Origin: Halobacillus litoralis
GTDB taxonomy: Bacteria; Bacillota; Bacilli; Bacillales; Halobacillaceae
DNA: 64,000 nt
Assembly: GCF_004101865.1 (NCBI RefSeq)
Contig: NZ_CP026118.1
Location: forward strand, 930,001-994,000
Reading direction: 5' to 3'
Both the position numbers and the translations under genes were made by a program. This document shows, piece after piece, positions 46,312 to 55,131 of this stretch (positions are counted from its first letter, which is position 1; every line of letters starts with the position of its first letter). The notes beneath the pieces are model-generated. The model was not told where the DNA came from, did no database searches, and was given only the letters and a program-made list of their open reading frames with translations.

Positions 46312-47130
46312 ATGAATCAACACTTAATCGCATTAGATTTAGATGGAACCCTTCTAACCGATGCAAAAGTAATTAATGAGAAAACGAAAAATACAGTGAA
46401 GAGTGCTATGGAGCAAGGACACATTGTCGTGATTGCGACAGGTCGTCCTCACAGGGCGAGTATCGACTTTTACCATGATCTCGGATTGGAAACACCAATG
46501 GTCAATTTCAATGGGGCTTTGATCCACCATCCGAAAGACCAGCGGTGGGATGCAGTCCATTCTCCTCTTGGTATCCGTACCGCCCATAAAATCATCCATA
46601 CATGCCAAGAACTCGGAGTGAAAAATATTCTGGCAGAGGTAATGGATGAGGTATACTTAGATCAGTATGATGAAGAAATCATGAGCATTTTCCACACAGA
46701 AAACAACACCATCACAGTCGGTCGTTTACAAGCAAACTTAAAGGAAGACCCAACATCTATCTTGATCCATCCTGAAGAAGAAAAAATCAAACAGCTTCGT
46801 GCACAGCTTGATGAACATGCATCATTAATCGATCACCGTAAATGGGGTGCACCATGGCATGTGATCGAGATTGTCCGGGCGGGGATGAACAAAGCTGTAG
46901 GCTTGGATAAAATCGCCCGCTATTTCCATATACCAAAGGACCGTGTCATCGCATTTGGAGACGAGGACAATGATTTTGAAATGATTGAATATGCCGGGGT
47001 CGGTGTTGCTATGGGCAATGCGATCAACGAACTGAAGGATATTGCCAATCATGTCACACATACAAATGAACAAAACGGCATCGGCGAATTTTTAAATGAT
47101 TATTTAAAAATCAACCAACGGGCTATATAA
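46312..47130 (+). CDS. yitU: Cof-type HAD phosphatase YitU
   Basis: The 272-residue phosphatase has the HAD nucleophile motif LDLDGTLL (about 7-14), the Thr/Lys motifs ATGRPHRAS and AGMNKAVGL, and the acidic GDEDNDFEM motif near 218. It is a class IIB cap (Cof) enzyme; the B. subtilis homologue dephosphorylates FMN precursors of riboflavin synthesis. The ATG at 46312 has AGGTGA at good spacing; GTG at 46303 overlaps that site. Confidence 0.93.
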   Translation: MNQHLIALDLDGTLLTDAKVINEKTKNTVKSAMEQGHIVVIATGRPHRASIDFYHDLGLETPMVNFNGALIHHPKDQRWDAVHSPLGIRTAHKIIHTCQELGVKNILAEVMDEVYLDQYDEEIMSIFHTENNTITVGRLQANLKEDPTSILIHPEEEKIKQLRAQLDEHASLIDHRKWGAPWHVIEIVRAGMNKAVGLDKIARYFHIPKDRVIAFGDEDNDFEMIEYAGVGVAMGNAINELKDIANHVTHTNEQNGIGEFLNDYLKINQRAI

Positions 47131-47172
47131 ACAATTTTTTCCTTGTGTAAAAAAGAAGGCTCTTGCCATACT

Positions 47173-47205
47173 AAGCTTGAACGTGAAAGCGTTCAGGCTT
47201 TTTTA
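47173..47205 (+). terminator. Terminator after yitU
   Basis: AAGCTTGAACG / CGTTCAGGCTT stem followed by six T. Confidence 0.88.
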
Positions 47206-47222
47206 TGACAGGAGGTCTTGTC

Positions 47223-47369
47223 ATGGAGCAGCAAAAGAAAACCAATCGCAAAGACAAAAGCTGGACAGAAGTTCGAAGGTTCGACGAAAGCGAGATGGAG
47301 CCCAAAAGGCTTTCAGAAGCTAAACGTAAAGAAATCGAAGCTGATCAGCATACGGTAGGAGGGTTTTAA
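47223..47369 (+). CDS. Small charged protein upstream of the DUF3813 gene (48 aa)
   Basis: The 48-residue product is highly polar (KTNRKDKSWTEVRRFDE), with no hydrophobic segment, and ends TVGGF. ACAGGAGG precedes the ATG. Its stop is two bases from the DUF3813 start, whose ribosome binding site (AGGAGGG) lies inside its last codons, so the two are coupled. I do not recognise the family. It may be a spore-related or stress protein, but this is only a guess. Confidence 0.7.
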   Translation: MEQQKKTNRKDKSWTEVRRFDESEMEPKRLSEAKRKEIEADQHTVGGF

Positions 47370-47371
47370 CT

Positions 47372-47584
47372 ATGAATAGAAACCTTTTTGAAAACGCGCG
47401 AGAAGCAGTCAACCGTTTCACTCAAAATCGTGGTGAGGGCCGACAAGCCCCGGCGAACAAGGAAGATATGCAAGCCGCTAAACAAGCAATCCAATCTGCC
47501 TATAGCCAATGTTCACAACAGGAGAAACAACAGCTACAGCAATTGGAACAAGAGCTTGAATCTCATCACAACAATTTGCGATAA
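47372..47584 (+). CDS. DUF3813 family protein (70 aa)
   Basis: The protein is helical, with an NLFENAREAVNRF start and a Gln-rich end (QQEKQQLQQLEQELE), as in DUF3813 proteins of Bacilli. Function unknown. A strong terminator follows immediately. Confidence 0.8.
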   Translation: MNRNLFENAREAVNRFTQNRGEGRQAPANKEDMQAAKQAIQSAYSQCSQQEKQQLQQLEQELESHHNNLR

Positions 47585-47585
47585 C

Positions 47586-47627
47586 AAAAAAAGTCAGGTC
47601 GGAAATTCCGGCCTGATCTTTTTTTCT
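47586..47627 (+). terminator. Terminator after the DUF3813 gene
   Basis: Arms AAAGTCAGGTCGGAA/TTCCGGCCTGATCTTT and a T-run. Confidence 0.9.
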
Positions 47628-47658
47628 ATTTTACGTTATCTTTTTGATGAATCGGGTA

Positions 47659-47740
47659 TATAGTAAGTAACCCCCCTAATGATTTTCTAAAACAAAGAAG
47701 CGCCTGATTGAGTGCACAATCAGGCGCTTCTTTGTTTTTT
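47659..47740 (+). ncRNA. Candidate small RNA with a 21-bp terminator stem
   Basis: A possible -10 TATAGT (47659-47664) precedes a short sequence starting ACCCCCCTAATG. A perfect 21-bp hairpin (47690-47737, arms AAACAAAGAAGCGCCTGATTG and its complement) follows, ending in a T-run. It comes 60 bases after another complete terminator, so it does not serve the DUF3813 gene. The -35 element is poor. It could be a small RNA or an orphan hairpin. Confidence 0.35.
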
Positions 47741-47782
47741 GAAATGCTCACCATATATAAGTATCAAAATTTCCTGGATTAA

Positions 47783-47814
47783 GAAAAAGCCGAGGACGTT
47801 TCCCCGGCTTTTTC
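47783..47814 (-). terminator. Terminator of the DUF2785 operon
   Basis: On the minus strand AAAAAGCCGGGGA pairs with TCCTCGGCTTTTT and ends in T. Confidence 0.88.
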
Positions 47815-48238
47815 AGTAAAATCGATCATATGATTTTTTCAAAGTGATCGCGTAAAGCACATGACCGATTAACCAATAAAGAATCGCCGTCCAATCCGTC
47901 AGAGCGGGCGTTTCTTTAATCGCAAAAATCGTCAGTGGAATGTAGGTGGATGCTGCAATGGCTGTCAAAACGATGGCGAGTTTCCAACGGTTACGGTTCG
48001 TCTCTTTCCACTTGCGCATGAACACATAAGCGTAAAGAATTCCGATCATCCAGGAAATGACTAAGTGGAAAAACCATTCCAGTGGAACCGGCCAATCGAT
48101 TCCTCCGATAATAGGTATGAAATCGACGTTCATCAGAAGTGTATAAACTTCCTTTCCTGTAACCATTTCCACATACCACATATAAAGTCCCAGAACGATT
48201 CCCGAGGATGTTCCAATGAAAAGACCCCATCGAATCAT
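47813..48238 (-). CDS. Membrane protein, second gene of the DUF2785 operon
   Basis: The 141-residue protein has four predicted membrane helices (about 5-22, 54-74, 86-106, 116-134), with PVPLEWFFHLVISWMIGILYAY in the middle. I do not recognise a family with confidence. It begins 16 bases after the upstream DUF2785 gene, behind GGAGGAG, so the two are cotranscribed. Confidence 0.75.
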   Translation of the reverse strand: MIRWGLFIGTSSGIVLGLYMWYVEMVTGKEVYTLLMNVDFIPIIGGIDWPVPLEWFFHLVISWMIGILYAYVFMRKWKETNRNRWKLAIVLTAIAASTYIPLTIFAIKETPALTDWTAILYWLIGHVLYAITLKKSYDRFY

Positions 48239-48254
48239 AAATCTCCTCCAGGTT

Positions 48255-49082
48255 TTAGTAGGCTTCCTGTTTTCTAAGTTCCCTCAGCAAATTTTCTAAA
48301 ACCTGGCGAAGCTCTCGATAATCCCCTTCGATCATACGGAAATACATCGCTCTCATAAAGTGTTTACTATTGTTGATGATAATGTCTTCATCAGGATTCT
48401 GCCAGCTGTCACGAATGTAGAGCAGTGTTTCCAGCCATTCAATACGCTCCGCATGCTCAATCTTTCTGAACATCATCAGCACTGCTGTCACCATCCGCTC
48501 TTCTTCATCGAAAAGATATGGCTGATCAATCATAAACTGTTGTCTGATGACTGGTAACATCTCGAGCACTTCTTCTTTGGTTATTTCTTCACAAGCAGCC
48601 ACACTGTAGATTGCATCTGCCGCATGGGCCATCGCGTGCGCCCACCCTTTCTCTTTTACGTACCCGCGGTGATCCTTCTCTTGCTGCATATATTTTTTCA
48701 GGTTTTCCCATACTCGGTGGATTTCTTCTTCTTTCAAAAAAGGAGATTTCCTATGTTTTTGCATGATAGGTGGAATCAGCAATACAGAAAAGCTCCGCTT
48801 GAAAACGGCATCTTCTTCGTTTTTTGACATCCCAATACGGTAAAATAAGTAATTTTTATTTAAAATTGATTGGAGGATATTCTTCAATTGTTCGTTTGTA
48901 TAGTGACCACGTTCGATGAATGTCGTAAAAATCATATGAATCAATTCATCCCTCAAAACGGGATGGACTGACCCGATTTTTTGGAGCATCATCGTGGTGA
49001 GCTCTTGTAGGTTCTGGCCTTCCGGCAATGTATAATCATTGTCTTTGATCGGCTGTAACACATCTATCAATCTCGACTCCAT
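48255..49082 (-). CDS. DUF2785 protein
   Basis: The 275-residue helical protein carries the DUF2785 signature EKGWAHAMAHAADAIYSVA near residues 143-161, with conserved His residues. Function is unknown; the family is widespread in Firmicutes and sometimes linked with membrane proteins, as here. TTAGGAGG precedes the ATG. Confidence 0.88.
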   Translation of the reverse strand: MESRLIDVLQPIKDNDYTLPEGQNLQELTTMMLQKIGSVHPVLRDELIHMIFTTFIERGHYTNEQLKNILQSILNKNYLFYRIGMSKNEEDAVFKRSFSVLLIPPIMQKHRKSPFLKEEEIHRVWENLKKYMQQEKDHRGYVKEKGWAHAMAHAADAIYSVAACEEITKEEVLEMLPVIRQQFMIDQPYLFDEEERMVTAVLMMFRKIEHAERIEWLETLLYIRDSWQNPDEDIIINNSKHFMRAMYFRMIEGDYRELRQVLENLLRELRKQEAY

Positions 49083-49211
49083 AGCACACCTCCTAAAATT
49101 GTATTCATTGTATCACAATTTTCCATTCCTCATGTAAAGAAGAGATTACAGTTTTGATAGGCGCATTTTTTTGGTAAAATAAGAAGAGATGTAAAAGAGG
49201 AGGATAATAAT

Positions 49212-49475
49212 ATGACTATACAAGTACAAGAAACACCAAACCCGAATGCACGTAAATTCACAACAGAATCAATGATTTTCCAAGGGGAAGGCAGTGTCTC
49301 TGTCATGCCTGGTCAAACCAGTGAACATAAAATCATGAACGATTTGATGGAATTGGACGGCGTTGACAACGTTTTCGGCTTCCAGAACTTCATCACTGTC
49401 AACAAACTCCCCCAAGCAGATTGGGACGAGCTTTCCGAAAAAGTAAAAAGCACATTAGAAGAATACGGTTATTAA
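49212..49475 (+). CDS. NifU N-terminal-like (Nfu_N) protein
   Basis: The 87-residue protein is a stand-alone Nfu_N/NifU N-terminal domain, with ETPNPNARKFTTES (about 6-19), FGFQNFITVNK, and DWDEL. It lacks the CxxC iron-sulfur scaffold domain. It is thought to assist iron-sulfur transfer or act as a regulator; function is inferred from the family. AGAGGAGG precedes the ATG. Confidence 0.9.
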   Translation: MTIQVQETPNPNARKFTTESMIFQGEGSVSVMPGQTSEHKIMNDLMELDGVDNVFGFQNFITVNKLPQADWDELSEKVKSTLEEYGY

Positions 49476-49481
49476 TATAAA

Positions 49482-49517
49482 AGTGGAAGCGTCCGGGGTG
49501 TCCCGACAAGCTTTATA
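49482..49517. repeat. Fragment of the family 2 palindromic repeat
   Basis: It shares AAAGTGGAAGCGTCC and CCCGACAAGCTT with the left half of the units at 8165 and 55132; the right half is missing. Confidence 0.5.
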
Positions 49518-49525
49518 ATGCAAAT

Positions 49526-49562
49526 AAGAAATCCGCTCTACATTGTAGAGCGGATTTCTTTA
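49526..49562. terminator. Bidirectional terminator between the Nfu_N gene and the BsuPI lipoprotein gene
   Basis: Arms AAGAAATCCGCTCTAC and GTAGAGCGGATTTCTT with T-runs both ways. Confidence 0.9.
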
Positions 49563-49566
49563 TGTT

Positions 49567-50478
49567 TTATTCTTCCATTTGGAAGCTTTCTAGTGGAATA
49601 TAATTCACATTTGTCTCTTTCCCGTCTTTCGCACTTTCTTCATACAGGGATAGAGTCAATGTACCGAACTGCGGTAAATCTTCTTCAGGAATATCGAGTT
49701 CGATTTCAAATGTTGACCACGCAGGTGCGCCTTCATCCACCTGGACGACCGTTGGTTCTACCTGAACGTTGTGGCCATCTTCGACACGGTATAGGAAGCT
49801 GCCTTCATAAACACGCGCTTCCCCTTTAATGACGTATTGACCGTTCTCACCCGTCACTTCGATCTCACGGAACGCCTGTCCATCACCTTCGTGCTTTTCA
49901 ACATCAGATGCTTCTTCATCCGACTCTGAGGATTCATCCGTTTCTTCACTTTCAATTGTGAAACTTTCCGTCACTTGGAATGGATTCTCTTCCAGAGATT
50001 GATCATTGATCGTTTTCACAAGCATCGTCACCGTCATTTCGTACTTCCCGGGCTCTTCGATTCCTGTCCACGTTTCTTCTGCTTCAAAAGTTTCACCAGC
50101 AGCCAGTTCTTCTGTTGTCAGTTCTTGAGTGAACATTTTGTCTGCCGAGAAGGTGTACACATTTTCACCATCTGCATTTTCTACTTTGATTTCATATTTC
50201 TGGCTTGAAGAAAAACCTAGATTGACTTGTTCATCTCCGGTATTTTCAATGGAAAAGTTGAATGCAGCCGCTTCTGAAGTCGCATCAACTGTGGCATCCA
50301 ATTTCAATTGATCAATCAATGATTGCATATCAGTTTCAGCCTCTTGATCTTCTGACGTTCCTTCATCCGTCTGATCCTCCTTTTCCTCACCACTTGCTTC
50401 ACCGGTTTCTGAATCACTTCCGCATGCAGCTAAGGTAAGCAACATGACCCCCATCATAATGGCTAAGAACTTTTTCAT
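49567..50478 (-). CDS. Lipoprotein with BsuPI and Gmad2 domains
   Basis: The 303-residue protein has a lipoprotein signal (lipobox LAAC, Cys near 19), an acidic linker (about 21-50), a BsuPI domain (about 60-160, SIENTGDEQVNLGFSSSQKYEI) and, after a second acidic linker, a Gmad2 immunoglobulin-like domain (about 197-300). BsuPI is the intracellular proteinase inhibitor Ipi in B. subtilis, where it is next to yitT as here. Fusion to an exported Gmad2 module and the secretion signal make this a cell-surface protein, so intracellular protease inhibition is unlikely. Confidence 0.88.
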   Translation of the reverse strand: MKKFLAIMMGVMLLTLAACGSDSETGEASGEEKEDQTDEGTSEDQEAETDMQSLIDQLKLDATVDATSEAAAFNFSIENTGDEQVNLGFSSSQKYEIKVENADGENVYTFSADKMFTQELTTEELAAGETFEAEETWTGIEEPGKYEMTVTMLVKTINDQSLEENPFQVTESFTIESEETDESSESDEEASDVEKHEGDGQAFREIEVTGENGQYVIKGEARVYEGSFLYRVEDGHNVQVEPTVVQVDEGAPAWSTFEIELDIPEEDLPQFGTLTLSLYEESAKDGKETNVNYIPLESFQMEE

Positions 50479-50537
50479 TTCGCCACTCCTCTTTTTCTAT
50501 TTATCTAATGAGTCGTCTTCGGATGGAAAACGTTACA

Positions 50538-51386
50538 TTATTTATCATCTTTTCGGAAGAATCCGAAAATCCCAGTCGTTTGCACGATGTTTGTGAACGC
50601 TTGGGGATCTACATCTTGGATGATGTGCTGCAGATCATAAAGCTCATAACGTGTGATGACCATGACGAGCATGTTTTTATCCTGTTGGGTGAAAGCACCT
50701 TTAGCAGGCAGGGTCGTGATACCTCGCACCATGTGCCCGTGGATGGCTTTCTCTAAATCGGCAGCCTTTGTCGTTATAATCATAGCCGTAAGTTTCTCGT
50801 GGCGAGTATGAACCGCATCGATCACTCTTGTCGTCACATACAATGTCAACAAAGTATAAAGTGCGTTTTCCGGTTCATACAAAAGACCCGCGATAGCGAT
50901 GATCGCACTATTGATGAAAAGAAAATAAATGCCGATCGGACGGTCTTTCATACGTGAAAGGACCATGGCTATAATATCGAGACCACCCGTGGATGCACCC
51001 CACTTCAATGTGATACCGACACCCATACCACCAATGACACCACCAAATACGGCATTCAGTATGATATCGGTGGATAATTGCTGGACCGGTATTAGTTCAA
51101 GGAAAAGAGTAGTAAAGGCGACAGAAATCGCGCTGTAGACGGTAAAGCCTCTGCCTACTTTATACCACCCTAAAATAGCTACTGGTATGTTAAGTATGAA
51201 TAAGAGCAAACCTGTACTCACGGGTATCCCGGCAAAGTCATTCAAAATACTTGTGAGCAATTGAGCTACCCCTGTAAATCCACTTGCATAAACATTTGCT
51301 TCAATCAAGAATAAATTAAGGGAAATCGCATTTAAAATCGCCCCTAACAGAACGATTAATATACGCTTTATTTCAACTGTAAACAC
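50538..51386 (-). CDS. yitT: YitT family membrane protein (DUF161/DUF2179)
   Basis: The 282-residue protein has five or six membrane helices (residues 1-170) with the conserved KWGASTGGLDIIAM motif near 127-140, then a cytoplasmic DUF2179 domain (about 215-280, VITRYELYDLQHIIQDVDPQAF). Function is unknown; relatives are common in Firmicutes. It starts with GTG after AAGGAGG and is divergent from the DegV gene, as in B. subtilis (yitS-yitT). Confidence 0.92.
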   Translation of the reverse strand: MFTVEIKRILIVLLGAILNAISLNLFLIEANVYASGFTGVAQLLTSILNDFAGIPVSTGLLLFILNIPVAILGWYKVGRGFTVYSAISVAFTTLFLELIPVQQLSTDIILNAVFGGVIGGMGVGITLKWGASTGGLDIIAMVLSRMKDRPIGIYFLFINSAIIAIAGLLYEPENALYTLLTLYVTTRVIDAVHTRHEKLTAMIITTKAADLEKAIHGHMVRGITTLPAKGAFTQQDKNMLVMVITRYELYDLQHIIQDVDPQAFTNIVQTTGIFGFFRKDDK

Positions 51387-51569
51387 ATGCCAACCTCCTT
51401 ACCTATATCGTCTATTCATTTTTATCACCAGGCGATGGCAAAATCAAGTCAAAGATGGAAGATCCATGTAAATATATGTCGAATCTCATAGGACGTTCGA
51501 TTTGTTTTGACTATCTGTGTGAATGTGCCTAAACTTAAGGTACAATCCAAAAGACAGTAGGTGACGCTA

Positions 51570-52430
51570 ATGAATGTAAAAATCGTCTGTGATTCAGCAT
51601 CCGATCTGCATCAGCAAACGTTAGAAAGACATTCGATCCATTCACTTCCTTTGAAAATCATCATGAATGAAGAAGAGTATGAAGACGGTCTTACCATCAA
51701 GCCCCAACAGGTTTATGACCGTATGCGCCAAGGAGAAGGGCCGAAAACGGCTCAGGTTTCTCCCCAGGATTTTCGTGATGCATTTTCTGAGTTTGCGAGA
51801 AACGGTCAGCCCTTCATCTATTTCGCTTTCTCCTCTGAACTATCAGGAACATACCAGACAGCCAAAATGGTTGAGGAGGAAATCAAAGAAGAATATGAAG
51901 ATGCACGCTTCGAAGTCATTGATACGAAAGCAGCCTCTCTAGGTTTAGGCCTGATAGTGATGAGAGCGGCTGAACTCGCTGAAACTGGAGGAAGTTTTGA
52001 AGAAATCCTCAAGCTTGGTATGTATCATGCCACTAATATGGAACACATCTTCACTGTTGATGATCTCGTTTATTTACAACGTGGTGGCCGGGTAAGCCGT
52101 ACTGCAGCCTTCGTTGGTGGAATGCTGAAAATCAAGCCTCTTCTACATATGGAAGACGGAAAACTTGTCCCATTAGAAAAAATCCGCGGCACGAAAAAAG
52201 TATTGAAACGGATGCTTGAAGTGATGGGAGAGCGCGGGACAGACCTGCAAAACCAACGAATTGCCATCAGTCACGGAGATGACCAGGAGCGAGCCGAAAA
52301 ACTGGCCGAAATGATCCGTGAAGAATACGGCACTAAAGAAATCCAAATCGAATTTGTCGGCGCTACCATTGGCGCTCATGCCGGACCTGGCACCATAGCC
52401 CTATTCTTTTTGAATGACAGTTATAAATAA
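51570..52430 (+). CDS. yitS: DegV family fatty acid-binding protein (YitS)
   Basis: The 286-residue protein has the DegV fold: IVCDSASDL at the start, the AQVSPQDF and SSELSGTYQTA motifs near 60 and 90, and a C-terminal GATIGAHAGPGTIALFF segment that closes the fatty acid site. Such proteins (FakB) bind fatty acids and present them to FakA kinase. The ATG at 51570 follows TAGGTGA; GTG at 51561 overlaps that site. Confidence 0.92.
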   Translation: MNVKIVCDSASDLHQQTLERHSIHSLPLKIIMNEEEYEDGLTIKPQQVYDRMRQGEGPKTAQVSPQDFRDAFSEFARNGQPFIYFAFSSELSGTYQTAKMVEEEIKEEYEDARFEVIDTKAASLGLGLIVMRAAELAETGGSFEEILKLGMYHATNMEHIFTVDDLVYLQRGGRVSRTAAFVGGMLKIKPLLHMEDGKLVPLEKIRGTKKVLKRMLEVMGERGTDLQNQRIAISHGDDQERAEKLAEMIREEYGTKEIQIEFVGATIGAHAGPGTIALFFLNDSYK

Positions 52431-52533
52431 ATATTCCCAATAAAGTGTAACCCTACTCCCCTAATTACGACTTATAAAGAAAAGCGGGAACATCCTGCGC
52501 CATTTTATAAGCCTAATTAGAGGGGGTCTTTTT

Positions 52534-53415
52534 ATGCGGAAAAAAAGTGCATGGTTGGGAGTACTCATTCTAATCTTCCTTCTTGCTGCTTGCAGCAATG
52601 AAGACAGCCAGGAATCCACGGAAAGTAATGAGGATGCATCAACCACACAGGAAAGCAAGACAAATGGTTTATCGGAGACACCTGAAGCAGAAAATGACGC
52701 TGCCGAAGAAACCCAGGATAACCAGACAGAAAAAATGATGATCTATGAGGCGCATATCGACTTGGAAACAGATGACTATGACCAATTCTATCAAAGTTTA
52801 GAAAAACGAATGAATGAGTATGATGCTTATATGGTAGAAACCAACATCCATAAGACCGAGCGCGGCAACCGCGAAGGTCATCTTCGCCTCCGGGTTCCCC
52901 AGCCGAATTTTGACGCCCTCCTTGGTGGGTTTGAGGACATTACAGATAACATCAAGTCCAGAAACATCAACAGTCGGGATGTTACGAAAGATTTTGTCGA
53001 TCTTGAGTCACGCTTAAAAGCGAAAGAGGAAATTGAAGCACGTCTTCTCAGCTTTCTGGATGAAGCAGAGGCCACGGAAGATTTGATTAAAATCTCTCAA
53101 GACTTAGAAAGAGTCCAATCAGAAATTGAAACCATTAAAGGCGAAATGAATTATTTATCGAACCAAAGTGACTTCTCCACTATAACCCTTTCCATCAAAG
53201 AAACGAAAGTCGTCGTTCCGGAAGTCGATCAGCAAGATTTAAATACTTGGGGAAAAACGAAGCAAGCGTTCTTTACCTCGATCAATGGGATCAACAGCTT
53301 TTTCTCATGGATAGCGATATTCTTCATCGGCTATTCTCCGATCCTTTTGCCCATCCTGATCATCGCGGCATTGTTCTGGTGGAGAAGAAAGAAAAAAGCT
53401 GGTTCAGAGTCCTGA
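52534..53415 (+). CDS. DUF4349 lipoprotein
   Basis: The 293-residue protein has a lipoprotein signal (lipobox LAAC, Cys near 20), an acidic, Thr- and Glu-rich linker (about 22-65), the DUF4349 domain with a long helical coiled coil (about 145-200, LESRLKAKEEIEARLLSFLDEAEATEDLIKISQDLERVQSEIE-like), and a C-terminal membrane helix followed by a basic RRKKKAGSES tail. Being anchored at both ends is unusual but common in this family. The role is unknown; stress sensing has been suggested for relatives. AGAGGGGG precedes the ATG. Confidence 0.87.
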   Translation: MRKKSAWLGVLILIFLLAACSNEDSQESTESNEDASTTQESKTNGLSETPEAENDAAEETQDNQTEKMMIYEAHIDLETDDYDQFYQSLEKRMNEYDAYMVETNIHKTERGNREGHLRLRVPQPNFDALLGGFEDITDNIKSRNINSRDVTKDFVDLESRLKAKEEIEARLLSFLDEAEATEDLIKISQDLERVQSEIETIKGEMNYLSNQSDFSTITLSIKETKVVVPEVDQQDLNTWGKTKQAFFTSINGINSFFSWIAIFFIGYSPILLPILIIAALFWWRRKKKAGSES

Positions 53416-53556
53416 ATTAGTCTCTCAATGATTACGCTTTCGAATGTTTTTCATAATTCAAAAACGTTTCAACCTATTATTACCTTGTGCTGTTCACTCT
53501 CTTATAGCTGATATTGAACAGATATGCTTGAGAGCACCTTTAAGATCCACATAGAT

Positions 53557-53598
53557 AAAGCCAGGCCCTGGGTCCTGACACCACAGGGTCTGGCTTCT
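53557..53598. terminator. Hairpin between the DUF4349 and GH13-like genes
   Basis: Arms AGCCAGGCCCTG and CAGGGTCTGGCT with weak T-tracts on both sides. It probably terminates one or both convergent genes. Confidence 0.6.
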
Positions 53599-53603
53599 GT
53601 TAA

Positions 53604-55016
53604 TCAGTTTTTTTCTTTACGGTTTTTCAAACTGATCATGATTACAGCTAGAACGAACAAGCCTAAAACGCCGCCTACAAAACCTATGAACATCCAATTG
53701 TACCCACTGTTTTGTTCGACAATGAAAACATCTGCCGTTTCGCGTTCCATGCCGAGGCGATATGAACCATCATTTTGTTGCCGGACAAGTCCATCATGCA
53801 GTAATCCTCTCAGTTGATGATCATCTTCCAAATTCTCAATCTCCATCGTTTTCGTTTCTTCTGCATTATTTATCGCAACAATCATCGTTTGCTCCTGCTC
53901 TGTCCGTTTAAACACAGCAAGTCCTTCTTGATTGTACAATTCTTCATAGTTGCCGCGTGTCAAGGCAGGAAACTGCTCTCTCATGGAAGTCAGCTTTTCC
54001 ACTCGTTTTCTCAACTTTTCATCTCCTGCCTTGAAATTCATCATTGGCAGGTTGCGAAGATTTCCACCGTCATCAAGTGGAATTTCCGAACCATAGTAAA
54101 GTTGTGGAATACCAGGTGCCGTAAACAGATACGTCAAGGCAAGCTGCCATCTTGTAATTGGGTTTTGACTATTTTCTACAGCTAGATGAGTGAACCGTCC
54201 GACACCAAAGCCGTCCAATCGATTGACTTCCTCAACGCTTTGTTGTGTTACTAACTCATCTAACGGATTACCCGCCTCACTGAAAATTTCACGGCTCTGA
54301 GCACGAAAGGCTTCCTTATCTGAAAGATTTTCAGCAATGACGATCCTATCCCCGCTAGCTGTCTGTAGTAATTCCTCAGGAACTTGAGAAGAAGAAACCA
54401 AACGGAATCCATCAACCCCTGTTTCCTCCTGCCAAAAGTCCATCGTTTCTTGGAAATATTGCTGTAAGTTTACATTCGATGTATCAAGCTTCGGCATACC
54501 GTCAATCCAACTGAGTTCACTTGCTACTTGACCCTCAGCGAACCAATCGCCTTTCGATTGTTCATCAAGCCAAGAGTGGTTTTCTCCAGTAAAACCGACC
54601 GGCAGATCAAAAATGACTTTTAAATCTCTTGCGTGCGCCTCTTCCACTAATGTCTGAGCCTGAGCGATTGTACCAAAGTGTTCTTCCACAGATTGAAAAT
54701 CAGAGATTCGAAAACCATGAAAACCTTCACCTTCATTGGCCATAATCGGAGAAAGTTGTATCGTTGTAAATCCTAACTCTTTTATGTAGTCAAGCTGATC
54801 GATGATACCCTTAATATCTCCCCCATGATAAGCTTCCGGATCCTCTAAGTTCGCCCCTTCATTATTGCCCATCTCCCCATTCATGAAACGGTCGATCATT
54901 ATATAATAAATGCTTTCATCTTGCCATTGTCGCTCTTCTCTTTCTGCTGCACTTACCGAAAAGCTGCATAAAAGAAAGAACGGGATGACCATGAGACCTA
55001 TTACTGATTTTCTCAT
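53604..55016 (-). CDS. Membrane-anchored GH13 alpha-amylase-like protein lacking catalytic residues
   Basis: The 470-residue protein has a signal peptide (cleavage after VSA), a GH13 barrel starting IYYIMIDRFMNGE, and a C-terminal membrane helix with a basic tail (NRKEKN). The family motifs are damaged. Region I reads FDLPVGF instead of D-x-x-x-NH. Region II reads GFRLVSSSQ (about 204-212), with Val where the Asp nucleophile should be. Region IV lacks NHD. Only the acid/base Glu (about 230, IAENL) remains. The rest of the barrel and the C-terminal sandwich look intact, so it may bind rather than cleave glucans. ATG at 55016 is seven bases after AAGGAGG; the one at 55019 is closer. Confidence 0.85.
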   Translation of the reverse strand: MRKSVIGLMVIPFFLLCSFSVSAAEREERQWQDESIYYIMIDRFMNGEMGNNEGANLEDPEAYHGGDIKGIIDQLDYIKELGFTTIQLSPIMANEGEGFHGFRISDFQSVEEHFGTIAQAQTLVEEAHARDLKVIFDLPVGFTGENHSWLDEQSKGDWFAEGQVASELSWIDGMPKLDTSNVNLQQYFQETMDFWQEETGVDGFRLVSSSQVPEELLQTASGDRIVIAENLSDKEAFRAQSREIFSEAGNPLDELVTQQSVEEVNRLDGFGVGRFTHLAVENSQNPITRWQLALTYLFTAPGIPQLYYGSEIPLDDGGNLRNLPMMNFKAGDEKLRKRVEKLTSMREQFPALTRGNYEELYNQEGLAVFKRTEQEQTMIVAINNAEETKTMEIENLEDDHQLRGLLHDGLVRQQNDGSYRLGMERETADVFIVEQNSGYNWMFIGFVGGVLGLFVLAVIMISLKNRKEKN

Positions 55017-55131
55017 CATCCGTCCTCCTTACTGATAATGTGGTAACCCTTCTAGAGTATCCCTTCAAACCCTCAGCCGTCAATTCAATCCAGCACTTTT
55101 AAAAAACATCCATAAAATTGACACAAAATTT

